From Chloromonas sp. AAM2 (taxonomy: Eukaryota; Chlorophyta; Chlorophyceae; Chlamydomonadales; Chlamydomonadaceae), in NCBI GenBank assembly GCA_004335635.1, contig QAXH01005367.1, positions 9,258 to 24,017 of the forward strand: a DNA stretch of 14,760 nucleotides. Reading direction: 5' to 3'. The position numbers and the translations under genes are program-made. Each line of letters starts with the position of its first letter. The first letter of the stretch is position 1. Below are positions 1 through 9,857 of the stretch, piece by piece. The notes under the pieces are model-generated. The model was not told where the DNA came from, did not search any database, and saw nothing but the letters and a program-made list of their open reading frames with translations.

Positions 1-156
1 GGGCAACGAAATTGGGCAACGAAATTGAGCAACGAAATTGGGCAACGAAATTGGGCAACGAAATTGGGCAACGAAATTGAGCAACGAAATTGGGCAACGA
101 AATTGAGCAACGAAATTGGGCAACGAAATTGGGCAACGAGATTGAGCAACGAAATG
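1..156. repeat. 13-bp minisatellite (12 tandem units)
   Basis: Twelve head-to-tail 13-bp units of GGGCAACGAAATT or its variant GAGCAACGAAATT fill positions 1-156. Only the units at 131-143 and 144-156 carry a further substitution. The array begins at the window edge, so its full length is unknown. Thirteen is not a multiple of three, so each frame stays open with a 13-residue period, which gives a spurious repetitive reading frame at 25-210. The array lies downstream of the last visible exon of the minus-strand hydrolase gene, whose coding sequence is incomplete, so it is probably intronic. Confidence 0.95.
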
Positions 157-477
157 AACAGGATGACGTGGTTTCAGTCACGTCGTACGTTTGGCATTCA
201 ACTATTGTAGTAAACTAATCAAATCATTGTTGTCGGTTTCCATTCATCCAGGAGCAAGAGATCACTGGTATCCTGTCAGGGCCACTCTTCGCTTGATGTT
301 TGGAGATGAAGTGCATCTTTCTAAACTTCACGCAGTGTTTTACTGTTATTCCTTGTGTTGCCAGCTTTGCACTGCATAGCATCATACTGATAGCATCCTC
401 ATGTTATAATCACACCTTGACCACGGCGCTTCTCTTCTCCCCCTAAGGTGTTACTGGGCCCACGTGTTCTCACTCAC
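157..477 (-). other. Intron 5 of the hydrolase gene (open-ended)
   Basis: On the minus strand a good donor (A|GTGAGTG) starts at 477. I find no later hydrolase exon in this stretch: neither the expected YLG segment nor the Asp-His-Ser motif that carries the catalytic His can be read in any minus frame. The stretch is therefore intron. It joins the minisatellite at 1-156, and the remaining C-terminal exon or exons should lie left of the window. Confidence 0.7.
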
Positions 478-1877
478 TAGTGAACGCCTTGACGCCCCAT
501 GGCACTGCGGTGGGGTTGCAGATCGGGGCAAAGGCAGAAATGGATCGGTAACTGCACATGAACACACCCAAACGAACATCCGCAGCGTCAAGTTTCCATC
601 ACCTGAAACGTTTAGTCTTGTGTCTCTCCAGTGCGACAATCGTTCTTTCGTCACACCAGTGCACCATGGCCCCACCTGCTGTAGTTCTTTAGCCCAATGG
701 TCAGTGCCCCATGTCCCCCCATGGAGTGACCCATGATGCTGGCCCTCTTCACGTCCAGCTGACCACCCAGATTGGAGGTCAGGACGCCGGGCAGCTCCTG
801 TAAGAAGGGATGGTAGAGCCAATACCTTTGTTTATTGAGCCGTTGTTTGTTGAGCCTTTCACAGAAAATTGAAATTGGGATGATGTGGTAAGAGACACGA
901 GCCAGGTGACCCAGATGACGGCTAGGTGAAATCGGTTGGGTGAAAACGGTCGGGGTCAGGGTCGGGGTCAGCGTCGGGGTCAGGGCCGGATGAAAAGTAA
1001 TCTCGTTGCTCTTGGAATCATCAGCAACAATCACAGCAAAGACAGGCCCACGTGTTTCCCCCCTAGCTGGTAACTGTTCCAAAGTTGGCTGGTAACTGTT
1101 CCACCTGAAGTGTACCGGGCGTGAATGTGACACCCCCTCCCGTTCCCTGGCCCACCTTCACCACGAAATCGTACATCTGCCATGCGGCCCACTTGTCCTG
1201 AGTAGCGTTGAGGTAGAAGCCCGCCCCCACGCCAAAGTCCCAAGACTCAGCCTCCCCCTCAACCCCCACACCCCGGGGGGAGGTGTCGGGGGAAATCAGG
1301 GCCACGCCCAGCTTGGATGCCACGCGCTGAGCTCCTGTGTGTGTGCAGTATAGGTAGTACAGGCGGCAGTTAGTGGCTGAATATGAGGCCTGGTCAGCCA
1401 CTGATGTGTGCATGCAACCCGTGCCTGTACAACCTGCACCACAACTATGTCCGTACCTGCTTTCTGAATGAAGTTTTCGTCCGTGCACGTGAGTCCTGCC
1501 AGGAAATAGATGACGGGCACGGGGCCGGCCTCGGCCTGAGGGGGAAGGTACACCGAGAACACCTGCAGGAAGAAATGCATGTCATTTGCTTATTCATTGA
1601 CGGAAGATTGGGGATTTGTTAGTTGTTTACTTACTTGTTTAAGTATTCGTAGTCGCAGCGACCAGTGCTAACAGCACGATGCAACGAACTGGCTGGACTT
1701 CCAAGGTATGAGACCCTCAATTCGATGTAGAGCTGAAGATAGTGAAATGCTTGACAAAAAATCCAGGATTCTCACCGTGTCTGTGTTGCCAAGTGTTGCA
1801 CTCTTGTACTTGTACCGCCTGTTCCAGCCGCCAAACTGTTTCCAGCTGCCCACTTGCTCTAACTTGACGTCCGACAT
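478..1877 (-). CDS. SFGH: S-formylglutathione hydrolase (esterase D family), C-terminus off the window
   Basis: This serine hydrolase of the alpha/beta fold splits S-formylglutathione into formate and glutathione, the last step of glutathione-dependent formaldehyde detoxification; it is usually cytosolic. Five exons join in frame on the minus strand: 1877-1776, 1562-1457, 1334-1156, 797-676 and 551-478 (intron phases 0, 1, 0, 2, 1). They encode about 194 of the usual 280-290 residues. The ATG at 1877 gives the family-type start, with [20 protein letters not shown] near residues 10-29. Family signatures follow: [11 protein letters not shown] (55-65), SPDTSPRG (84-91), [12 protein letters not shown] (99-110), the nucleophile elbow [10 protein letters not shown] with Ser154, and SAFAPICNP. 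The catalytic Asp and His are in the missing part. The gene is divergent from the helicase gene. Exon joins follow GT-AG boundaries and family alignment from memory, so each could be off by a few bases. Confidence 0.93.
950..985. repeat. 12-bp tandem triplicate with a G-quadruplex-type run
   Basis: Three 12-bp units (950-961, 962-973, 974-985) of TCGGGGTCAGGG, with one change in the middle unit, lie in intron 3 of the hydrolase gene. On the plus strand they give five G runs (952-955, 959-961, 964-967, 976-979, 983-985) with loops of 2-8 nt, which fits a G-quadruplex pattern. The gene is read from the other strand, so the G-rich strand is the template and the transcript would be C-rich. Confidence 0.7.
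1066..1103. repeat. 16-bp direct repeat in intron 3 of the hydrolase gene
   Basis: GCTGGTAACTGTTCCA occurs at 1066-1081 and again at 1088-1103, a perfect direct repeat with a 22-bp period. It lies inside the intron at 798-1155, just downstream of the exon-3 donor in gene orientation. It looks like a local duplication, with no evident function. Confidence 0.75.
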
Positions 1878-2664
1878 GACTGAGGCGGATAGTGTCTTGG
1901 AGGCGCCTGGCACTCTGCTGGTCTTGCTGTGGTGGTGATAGGTGAGGGCACGTGTCTGTGCACACACATGCCAACAAACGACGTAAAAATCAAACTGGAA
2001 TTGCTGGTGCTCTTCGCAGCACGTGTCTGATGCACATTGGCGGAAGTGGTCTGTAAGAGTGGCAGGCAGGCCAACTTGCAAGGTGCAGCCTGGTGCACAT
2101 CAACCCAGTGCTCGTGCAAATCAGGCATTGCACTGGGGCCGTTCGCGCCGTTCTGGTGACCATTCTCCAGTGCATGACATGTGTGTACTCGTTTGAGGTG
2201 TGCGATGAGCGTTGCGATTAGATGATCACAGCTCATCCAAAGAGGATTCCGGATTGATCGCGCAGCTGCAAGTGTTGCATGCACCTGGAGGCAATGGGCT
2301 CCAACCAAATTGGGCATGACCTTGCCGGGATAACGCTTGATAGGGTTTGGCCTACCTGAAGGGCACACGTGCGATGAGCCAGCAATCTTGGGATGCGAGT
2401 CAGCAATGCGTAGTGTAGTGCTGCTATGGCCATCAGGAAATACACAGGATTGGCCAAGCCTTTGATCAGATCGCACCTTGAAACGCTCATCACGTGTCTG
2501 ATGCCTTGCATGGCATGGCAGAGCCTCTCTCGGTGCTCGGTGCAGTGCATGTTCTGTCCTTTTGACTCCCGGTTCTCTGTATCACATCCACGTACGTTGT
2601 GCCTTCAGCAAACACTCAGATCGTGTTTTGATCAACCCACCCAGTTTTTGAGCCACCGCCAAAC
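1878..2664. promoter_or_regulatory. Divergent intergenic region between hydrolase and helicase genes
   Basis: This 787-bp gap separates two start codons pointing away from each other, so it should hold both promoters and both 5' leaders. CACGTG palindromes occur at 1949-1954, 2020-2025, 2366-2371 and 2491-2496. Three of the four extend to CACGTGTCTG (1949, 2020, 2491), and a 14-bp stretch is identical at 2020 and 2491. I see no clear TATA box near either start. Open frames here show no protein family. CACGTG is the G-box/E-box core for bHLH and bZIP factors in plants; its use here is inference. Confidence 0.55.
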
Positions 2665-5600
2665 ATGCCATACATCCCACCCCATCTTCGCGGCAAGGAA
2701 GGCGCCCAACCGCCTAACAGCTCATCAGGTGCCGAACCCAGCAGCTCCGGGAGGCCTGCTGGTTCAGGACCCAGCTATGGAGCTTCGGGAGCAGGGTTCA
2801 GAGGAAATAGCATGAGTCGCAACGGCTCCAGCAGCGACCTACCGCGCTCAGGCTCTTACAGCACCATGCCTCGTACTGAGTCGTATGGGCGTGGCTTTGG
2901 TGACGATGGAGGAGATAGAAGGGGCGGCCGAGGAGACGGGAGAAGGGCGACTCCTGAGGCAGTGTTCATTGATTGGCAGCCCTCCAGCAGAGTGTTAGCG
3001 CTGTCACAGGAGCAGATAGTGGACATTCGGCAGCGGCTGAATGTGACTGTGCAGGTGCCTGGAGGGGAACCCCCTCCTCCCCCACCCATCGAGTCCTTTC
3101 ACGAAATGGTGAGCATGCAGTGGTGCTGGTGCTGTGCAGCTGACAGGCTGTAACTGCACCTCCAGGTTGTCGTTGTGCAAGCTTCCGCTACTGCTGCCGT
3201 AACGTCGGCTGCGCGCCTGAATGCCCACGCAGAACTTGCATCAATACATCATCGACGACATCAAGGAGCACAAGTACGAGACACCCACACCCATCCAATG
3301 CCAAGGAATACCCATAGCGTTGTCTGGGCGCGACATCCTTGGCTGCGCTGAGACAGGCAGCGGCAAGACAGCTAGCTTTGCCATCCCCATGGTCCATCAC
3401 TGCTTGCAGCAAAAGTCGTTGCGTCCCGGTGAAGGGCCCATTGGTCTCGTGTTGGCTCCTACACGAGAGCTAGCACAGCAGGTGGGCTCCATGCACTCTG
3501 CATGAACCATACCCAGATCAGCCTGCATGCCAGCATGCCCCACTGTCCCTTCACTGCCCGTTCCGCAAGGCCTTGCTCTCATCAGCTCGACCTGCCTTGT
3601 GCTGCAGATTGAAAAGGAGGTTCGTGCGTTTAGCCGCTCCTCGGGCCGATCAGTCCGCAGCTGCATTGTTGTGGGCGGTGTAGCAATGCAGGAACAACGC
3701 CACGATCTGCGCAGCGGTGTAGAAATTGTTGTAGCTACGCCTGGCCGCTTCATTGATCACCTAGAACAACGCAACACCAGCCTGGAACGCATCAGCTTCG
3801 TTGTTTTGGACGAGGCAGATCGCATGCTTGACATGGGCTTTGAACCACAGGTGTGCATGGGCGCATGAATGCACGGCATGGCATGGCATGCTGATTTACC
3901 TATGCAGTTGTCAGATACCTGCTTCATGTGCCTAAAGGTTGCCTACTCTGCCTGGGTTGTGATGCTTGCATTAGATTCTCAAAGGGCAGGCGCATGATAG
4001 GCAGTTGATGCGAACGGGTGAACATGCAACAACAGGAGCATGCACAAGCATGCAGGTTATAGCAGTCAGGTGCATGGCTGTTGGCCTGAGCAGGGTTTGC
4101 TTGTAGCGTGTTGCGCTCAGCTGCTTTGCTTCTGTATCGTCTTCTGCTGCGAGTTCGACTCTTGCATGTGGGCCATGTGATCCATGTGGACCTGCTACCG
4201 TTCCTCATCATCCTAGCGTTGCTTTGGGCAAACCTGCGATGATGATGCCTCGTTCATGTCTTGCATTTCATGTGGCGCATGTGCTTGCAGATCAAGGAGG
4301 TCATGTTGAACTTGCCCCAGCGCCACCAAACGCTGCTGTTCAGTGCCACCATGCCTAGGGAAATCGAGGGGCTGGCGCAAGCATACCTCACCAAACCAGT
4401 AACAGTCAAGGTGAGAGGTGGATTGGGTAAGGGCGGGTCCAGAGGGAGGCTGAAATCTGATGAAGAACTCGCTGTGGGCTTTGGATGAGGGAGTTGTGGG
4501 ATTCTCTGACCTGATGCATACAGGCAGTACCAACCTTGTGGCACTTTACTGACAGGCAGACAGTTTGGTGTTGGTTTAACAAGCCTGGGTAAGACGGAAT
4601 CCAATCTCGCTGGCTTGCTAGCGTTCGCACACGTCGCATGAACTCCCACTGCTGTGATGTCTATAGAATGCCCGCATGGCAGCATGGTTACACGGTTTTC
4701 GCTCGGGTTTGTGCAGGTTTTTGCAGTCAGCACACCCATGTGCTGATGGTTTGTTGACGACCTAGGTTATCAACAGGCTGTCTCTTGGTGCTCCTGTCAT
4801 GCGGTGGTGCAGGTCGGTGCCGTGAGCACACCCACAGCCAACGTCGCACAATCCCTGGAGCACTGCCCTGACCCGGGCAAGCTGGAGCTGCTCTGTGCGC
4901 TGTTAGGTACGGGTTCATGTGCATCATGGGGGCATCTGGCCCAGAACACAACGACCACTGCATGATGCCACAGTCAAGTTCAGTGTATCCATAACCTTGG
5001 CTACAATTCATGGCCAGTTTTGCAGGGTTTTGCAGGGTAAACGGCTGGTGTTGCCTGCAACTCTGTGCACTGCTAAGTATGGCTTTGATTTGTAGATGAT
5101 CGGAAAGCTAGGAGAGCCAGCCATACTCTCAGCCTCACCTGCAGGATCACGTTCGGCTGGTAAGGGGCAGGGCACAACACAGGGGACATTGCAGCCCTAT
5201 AAGGCGGTCAGTCTCGTTACAGGAGTACTCATCTAGTACAGGGACGATTTCTCAGGCATGGAGTGTCCAGGATTGGGGTGCGTATGTTGCCGCTCATGGT
5301 ACTGATCACGGCTGAATAGCAAGGCTGTTGCCACGATGGGCATGGAATGGCACTCGCTGGGGACCAGCCCAGATTCTGCTCAACACTACACCGTTGGCAT
5401 GCCTTGCTGGTTTGCGTGACTTTGATTTCATGTTTGACCACATTTACATGATCCATGTCCCGCCATAATGTCCATGGCTTGGTATGGCATGATTGAGCTC
5501 TTGCGACTGTGGGCCAGCGGCCTGGCTCAGTAGCTTACTCTAGACCTGCGCCATTAGCTTGTACAAGTATCGGGATTGAGTAATCAACCTACTGCTGTGC

Positions 5601-7866
5601 CGCTTATCAACATATGGTCTCACACTGAAACTCTGCGTGTATTGTTACCAATTGATACCATATGGGTTTACGCTTCAATTCTGCATGTGCTATCGGCAGG
5701 TGAGGAGTCCGCAGCCGAATCCACTGGCGGTCCGCCCATGCCCCTGACGGTTGTGTTTGTGGAGCGGAAGACGCGGTGTGACGAGGTAGCCGCTGCGCTG
5801 TGCAATGACGGCATCCCAGCGGTGGCTCTGCATGGAGGGCTGTCACAGGTGGGTGATCTGGTAACGGTGGAAAACCGCTTACTCGCAACACTCTGCTTTA
5901 GCGTGACAAGCCCTTCCCACACACAACACCAAACAGGGGTAGGATGAGCAGGAGGGCGGACTGGCTGGGCATTCTAGCCTGCAGTGGCAGTCTGGGCTGC
6001 AAAGTTAGCCCAACAGATGGAGGCACAGACAACCGGTCATGGCTCCATCTGTTGCTGGGTCAATGGGTCAAGCATGTGTGTTTGATTCGTGTTATGCTGA
6101 GGCGTTTTCTGCTGTTTCTGATCGTTTCAGGGTGAGCGTGAAGCGGCTCTGCGTGACTTTGCCGCGGGGACAGTCAGGGTGCTCATTGCAACCGACGTGG
6201 CGTCACGAGGATTAGATATCAAGGGTGAGTAGGATTAGATATGAAGGGTGAGTAGCAGCTGGACAGTGACTGAGAGATACTGGGCGTCAATGACTGATGG
6301 TCAATGACTGATGGTTAGTGACTGATGGGTTAGTGACTGACGAGTATTGAGGGGCGGCTGGATGGTGTTCAATGGATGTGAGTGACTTGAACATTCGTAA
6401 GGGCTGGGCGTATGCGTGCCGCACATACACTATACATACTTTCGAAGGTGAAACAATCAGATCAACAGACCAAAACATGTAACAAATATTTGGTTTGTGT
6501 ATGTTTGTCATCTTGAATTTGCAAGGTTTTGTTTTTGCAGTTCTCAGCCACTCTTGGGTTCCTCACAACCTAATCAGCGATAGTACTGGAGCGGGTGTGT
6601 GCTGTGTGCAGGTATTGGGCATGTGATCAACATGGACCTGCCCAAGACGTTCGAGGATTACGTGCACCGCATTGGTCGTACAGGGCGGGCAGGCACAAAG
6701 GGTGAGTCCGGGACGACTGTGGCTGTACGCAACGCACGAAGCATGACGTTCTGTCTGGAGTTGCATGCTCAGAAGGGCGATGCTGCCTTGTACCTAGGAA
6801 GGTAGCAAATGAACGCTGTGTTTCCCGTCGGTTTTCCCTGTCTGCCACAAGATTGCCCCAAACTGCTGCTATGTGGTCATGTCCTGCAGCTGGTTGAAGT
6901 TGCGCCTGTTGTTGCACTTTGAAACTTGATCCAGTTCCTGTCAGCTTTGGAAGATGCTAGGAATGTGCAGGGATGAAGGGATTGTGGCCATTACCCTACA
7001 GCAAAGCTGCGTTTGCTGTCTTGACTGACTGGTTGTGCTGTTCCGACTGAGCTGCTTGTTGGAGCCTTTGTTTTTGCAGCATGAGACCTCTGCTCATGTC
7101 TCGGCCTGCCGTGCTCGCTGTCATGACCGAGTATGCTGCCGTTCCTATCACAGGTCGTGCGACGTCCTTCTACGGCGAGCGCGACAGTTTCCTGGTGACT
7201 CAGATTAAGACCGCGCTGGTTGAGCTGGCTAAGGGCAACAACTTTGCCTTTGCCAGCGGCAAGCAGGCCAGGCAGGAGGAGAGGCTTCTGGCGCAACAAT
7301 TCAAGTGAGTGACAATTGCGAGTACTGACCAGTCAAAGCGTAGGTTGTTGAACAACTCACCTCCACTAGCACCACATGGCGTGCTAGGCCGAACAATTCA
7401 CCGTCACATGCACCACATGGCGTGCAACGCTGAACAACTCACAATCTTTAGCTGCAGTGCTACCTATCAAAGCCCTTACATGGGGGTTTGCATGGCAACA
7501 AAGCGCAGTGGGGGTTTGCATGGCAACAAAGGTGATGAAAACAAGGCGCAGGTAATCAAGTTTCAGGCGAACCCGTGAGATGTTTCGTGGGATCCTACCC
7601 CAAAGGCTTAGTTGTGATTGCAAGGCCAGATAGCGGCTCTCGTGTTCAATGCGTAAGGCAATGCTTTGGGTGCGAATGTGCGACTGCCATGAAGCATGTT
7701 GTGCTGCGTTTGTCCGCACAGGAGCAACATGAAGATGGGCGGCAGTGGCACTCTGGCCGCTGGTGCCGCTGCCATAAAGGTGGACGATAAGTACTCCTTC
7801 ATGGCCAAGGCGCAGTCAGGGGGGGCGGTCAGCACAGGCGCAGCAGACGCTGCATGGGATGATTAG
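2665..7866 (+). CDS. DEAD-box ATP-dependent RNA helicase, complete, 10 exons, 592 aa
   Basis: A superfamily 2 RNA helicase that unwinds short RNA duplexes or remodels RNPs using ATP. Exons: 2665-3108, 3233-3481, 3608-3850, 4291-4410, 4813-4906, 5700-5848, 6131-6224, 6612-6701, 7154-7304, 7722-7866; total 1779 nt, in frame throughout (intron phases 0,0,0,0,1,0,1,1,2), stop TAG. The N-terminus (1-148) is Gly/Ser/Arg-rich and opens with YIPPHLR. Core motifs in order: Q motif TPTPIQ (165-170), motif I AETGSGKT (187-194), Ia PTREL (224-228), VVGG, TPGR (275-278), DEAD (299-302), SAT (330-332), [12 protein letters not shown] (from about 401), [15 protein letters not shown] (453-462) and HRIGRTGR (483-490). 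The tail is Gly/Ala-rich and ends AAWDD. All catalytic residues are present. The core resembles a land-plant DEAD clade more than DDX3/Ded1, but I cannot name the orthologue; location and RNA targets are unknown. Confidence 0.96.
6208..6253 (+). repeat. 23-bp tandem duplication of an exon end with its splice donor
   Basis: Positions 6208-6230 (last 17 bases of helicase exon 7 plus donor GTGAGT) are repeated at once as 6231-6253, with one difference (C at 6220, G at 6243). Both copies end in a GTGAGT donor. The first donor (GT at 6225-6226) keeps the frame into exon 8. Running on to the second donor reads an in-frame TAG right after the first one (codons GGT GAG TAG). Confidence 0.9.
6287..6344. 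repeat. 14-15-bp tandem repeat, four copies, in helicase intron 7
   Basis: Copies lie at 6287-6300, 6301-6314, 6315-6329 and 6330-6344, built on TCAATGACTGATGG and TTAGTGACTGATGGG. The first two are identical; the last two differ by a few bases and by one base in length. The array is in the same intron that begins with the duplicated donor, about 35 bp further on. Confidence 0.85.
7350..7443. repeat. 41-bp tandem repeat (2.3 copies) in helicase intron 9
   Basis: Units at 7350-7390 and 7391-7431 share GAACAAYTCACC at the start and CACCACATGGCGTGC in the middle. A third partial copy begins at 7432. The units are imperfect but equal in length, which points to a tandem duplication that has since diverged. 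The repeat lies wholly within the intron 7305-7721. Confidence 0.85.
7481..7531. repeat. 23-bp direct repeat in helicase intron 9
   Basis: Positions 7481-7503 and 7509-7531 are identical 23-mers (core GGGGGTTTGCATGGCAACAA) separated by 5 bp, so the period is 28 bp. The first is followed by CGCAG and the second by GTGATG. Being perfect, it looks younger than the 41-bp repeat just upstream. Confidence 0.88.
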
Positions 7867-7918
7867 GTCAACGGCAGCGGATGCAGCATGATTAGATGTA
7901 ACGGGCAGCTGGTGCAGC
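7859..7918 (+). repeat. About 30-bp imperfect tandem repeat spanning the helicase stop codon
   Basis: Positions 7859-7887 and 7888-7918 align as an imperfect tandem pair, each starting ATGATTAG and ending TGCAGC. The first copy holds the last codons and stop of the helicase gene, and the second lies in the 3' UTR. A base change in the second copy produces the TGTAA at 7897-7901. Confidence 0.6.
7897..7901 (+). terminator. Candidate TGTAA poly(A) signal of the helicase gene
   Basis: TGTAA lies 31 bases after the stop codon. TGTAA is the usual poly(A) signal of chlorophycean nuclear genes, placed some 10-20 bases before the cleavage site, so the 3' UTR would end near 7915. It is short for such algae, and a later site cannot be excluded. 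Confidence 0.5.
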
Positions 7919-9857
7919 CTGGGTTGATTAGCTGTTTTCAATTATCAGCAGCCTAGCGGCAGGTAGTGCAGCTGGGGATGTGGGACAACGTTATCAAACG
8001 TTCCTTATCTGATGCGTGCATAGCCGCAGCTGCTGCATTGGGGGATGATCGACAATCTGACAAGGCGGGGGCAGTCTGGTCAGCCATACTCAGCCATACT
8101 CACCAGCCAGAGCGGGTCGGGATATTGCGCCCAGATCGATCCGTCAAATCCCCACGCACGCGTCTCTAGCAGGGCACAAGCAGGGCGGCACGCTCGTGGG
8201 CTGCCCCTCGGCTCTGGCAGAGGTTTAGCTTAACCATGGCTTTGGCAGAGTTGTAGCTTCCAGGGTTTTACACGACACGTGTGGTACGCTAGAGGGAGTG
8301 CCATTGTGGTTTCAACTGAACACGGTTTGAACTGAAGCCAGACAGTTCATCAGACAGTTCATCAGACCAGGCAGTTCACCCGTTCAGTGTGTCTGCTGAC
8401 AGGATTAACAAGGGACATAGTCCTGCTACACGCACTGGCTGACAGCTGCCACTTGTATCGTACTCTCGGTCCCGCATTACAAGTGTGTCATTGATCACAA
8501 ACAGACATCTTGATCTGCACGATGGATCGCCTGCCTGCTTTGGTCATCAGTGTGCTTCTGTGCGGACCAGAACAAGCGGTCGCTGGGCTGCCTACCATGG
8601 GCTGCCAACCATGCACATCCCTCATCGCTCGTGTGCTTGCACATGTCAGCTGGTTGTGCTACCTCCAGGCCACTATTTCTGACGCAGACTGACGGACCGG
8701 AAATCTCTGGCATAGCGTGCCGAAGCACTTCTGGTAGCATCTCGCCGACGTTTGGCAGTGACGCGGGTGTGTGACGTGCACCTGCCTTTCGGTGTTGACC
8801 GGCTCTGGTTGGTTTCTGTACGACTTGTATGGCAGGGTGCTCATTTATACAACATGATCAGCGAATGCCTGTGGCTGCCATTAATGGCATATCGATGAAG
8901 AGAGCAGGGTGCAGAAGAATCTGAGTGCAGAAGCATGGCCATGGCCAGTCTTCATAGCATGCTCGACTGTATAGAGCCTGTACACAGCGCTACAGCGTAC
9001 TGGAGAGACATTGTGTTGCACCTGACAGAGGTTGCATGTGTTCTGGTTGATGCTGCTGAGGACATGGAGCATGCATCTGCTCCGCAAACATGAAGCTATT
9101 GTGCATGGGGCCCGGCGCCCATGCAATGTGTTGGACGGGCGACTTACATGCGGCTTGTTAGAATGGTTGGCCTCCATGACTTGGCCAAACTGGGCAGTCG
9201 TGTCATTAGCCATAACTGATGACATGCTCTGGCTCTGATGACGGTGTATGGGTAGTGAATATGGCTGTCGGTTTGCAACAGCTTTGGCAGGCAAGCCCCT
9301 GGTATCTCTTGCTAGCTGGGTCGGTCTGAGTCGGCACGATGATTTGCCCATGCCAGGCTGCCTACACTAGAGGTTTTGACCTGCGTTTGGAGCCTCTCCT
9401 GAGCCTGTCTTGGCAACTGACTCAAGCGCTGGTGGTTCAGATAGCAGGGCAACGCATGACGTGCATGGAGTTTGGTTGCTTCAGGCAGCCTTACTGTCAG
9501 TTGGATGGGCATGCTGCTCTGTAGACATAGGCTTGGCTTCTTTTGCATGGGACCTGCATCCGTGTTTGTATGACGTGTTTGGACGTGCATGGGCAGCGGC
9601 AGTAAACGCAGCTATGTTTATGTTTAAAAAAGAAGTTTGCCAGTTCTGGGACAATTTGTGTGAATAGGTCTGTAATACCGCCAGGAACCATATTGTTTTG
9701 GCACAGCGATGATGCATAACAGCTTACATAGGACAGGTAAGACGGGTAATAATATGTGTCCACATGCACCGAGCGCAAATGCTAGCAAGCCATGCAAGAG
9801 ATGTCCATTAGCGTATATCAATGGCTCAAGCCAATTCAGAGCTTGTACCGCCATCAA
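7902..9857. other. Intergenic stretch with no recognisable gene
   Basis: Nearly 2 kb downstream of the helicase gene holds many short open frames on both strands, the longest 156 codons on the minus strand at 8881-9351. None shows a domain, residue bias or splice-joined continuation. Small local duplications are present: 8210-8230 with 8238-8258 (18 of 21 bases), 8308-8320 with 8324-8336, and a 12-bp CAGACAGTTCAT unit at 8339-8367. No tRNA or rRNA pattern was seen. Confidence 0.6.
8339..8367. repeat. 12-bp tandem repeat (about 2.4 copies)
   Basis: CAGACAGTTCAT repeats at 8339-8350 and 8351-8362 and breaks off after CAGAC at 8363-8367. It follows directly on the imperfect direct repeat at 8308-8336. 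Intergenic, with no evident function. Confidence 0.8.

Noticed and set aside
1..156. CRISPR-like or telomeric array
   Set aside because: Units are contiguous 13-mers without spacers, and the unit does not resemble the TTTAGGG/TTTTAGGG telomere repeats of plants and green algae.
25..210. Open frame with a 13-residue repeat (NEIGQRNWATKL type)
   Set aside because: It is a translation of the 13-bp minisatellite, whose period keeps all frames similar; no gene context supports a protein.
5011..5040. Acceptor doublet GTTTTGCAGG in helicase intron 5 as an extra exon
   Set aside because: No in-frame exon follows, and the protein joins correctly from 4906 to 5700 without it; it is another small local duplication.
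7080..7153. In-frame 5' extension of helicase exon 9 starting at the ATG at 7081
   Set aside because: It reads in frame with exon 9, but the acceptor at 7079 joins out of phase with exon 8 (immediate TGA), and the protein alignment needs only the part from 7154.
8881..9351. 156-codon minus-strand open frame
   Set aside because: Residue content is unstructured (many His, Ser, Cys, Arg), there is no domain, the neighbouring frames are equally open, and no splice continuation was found.
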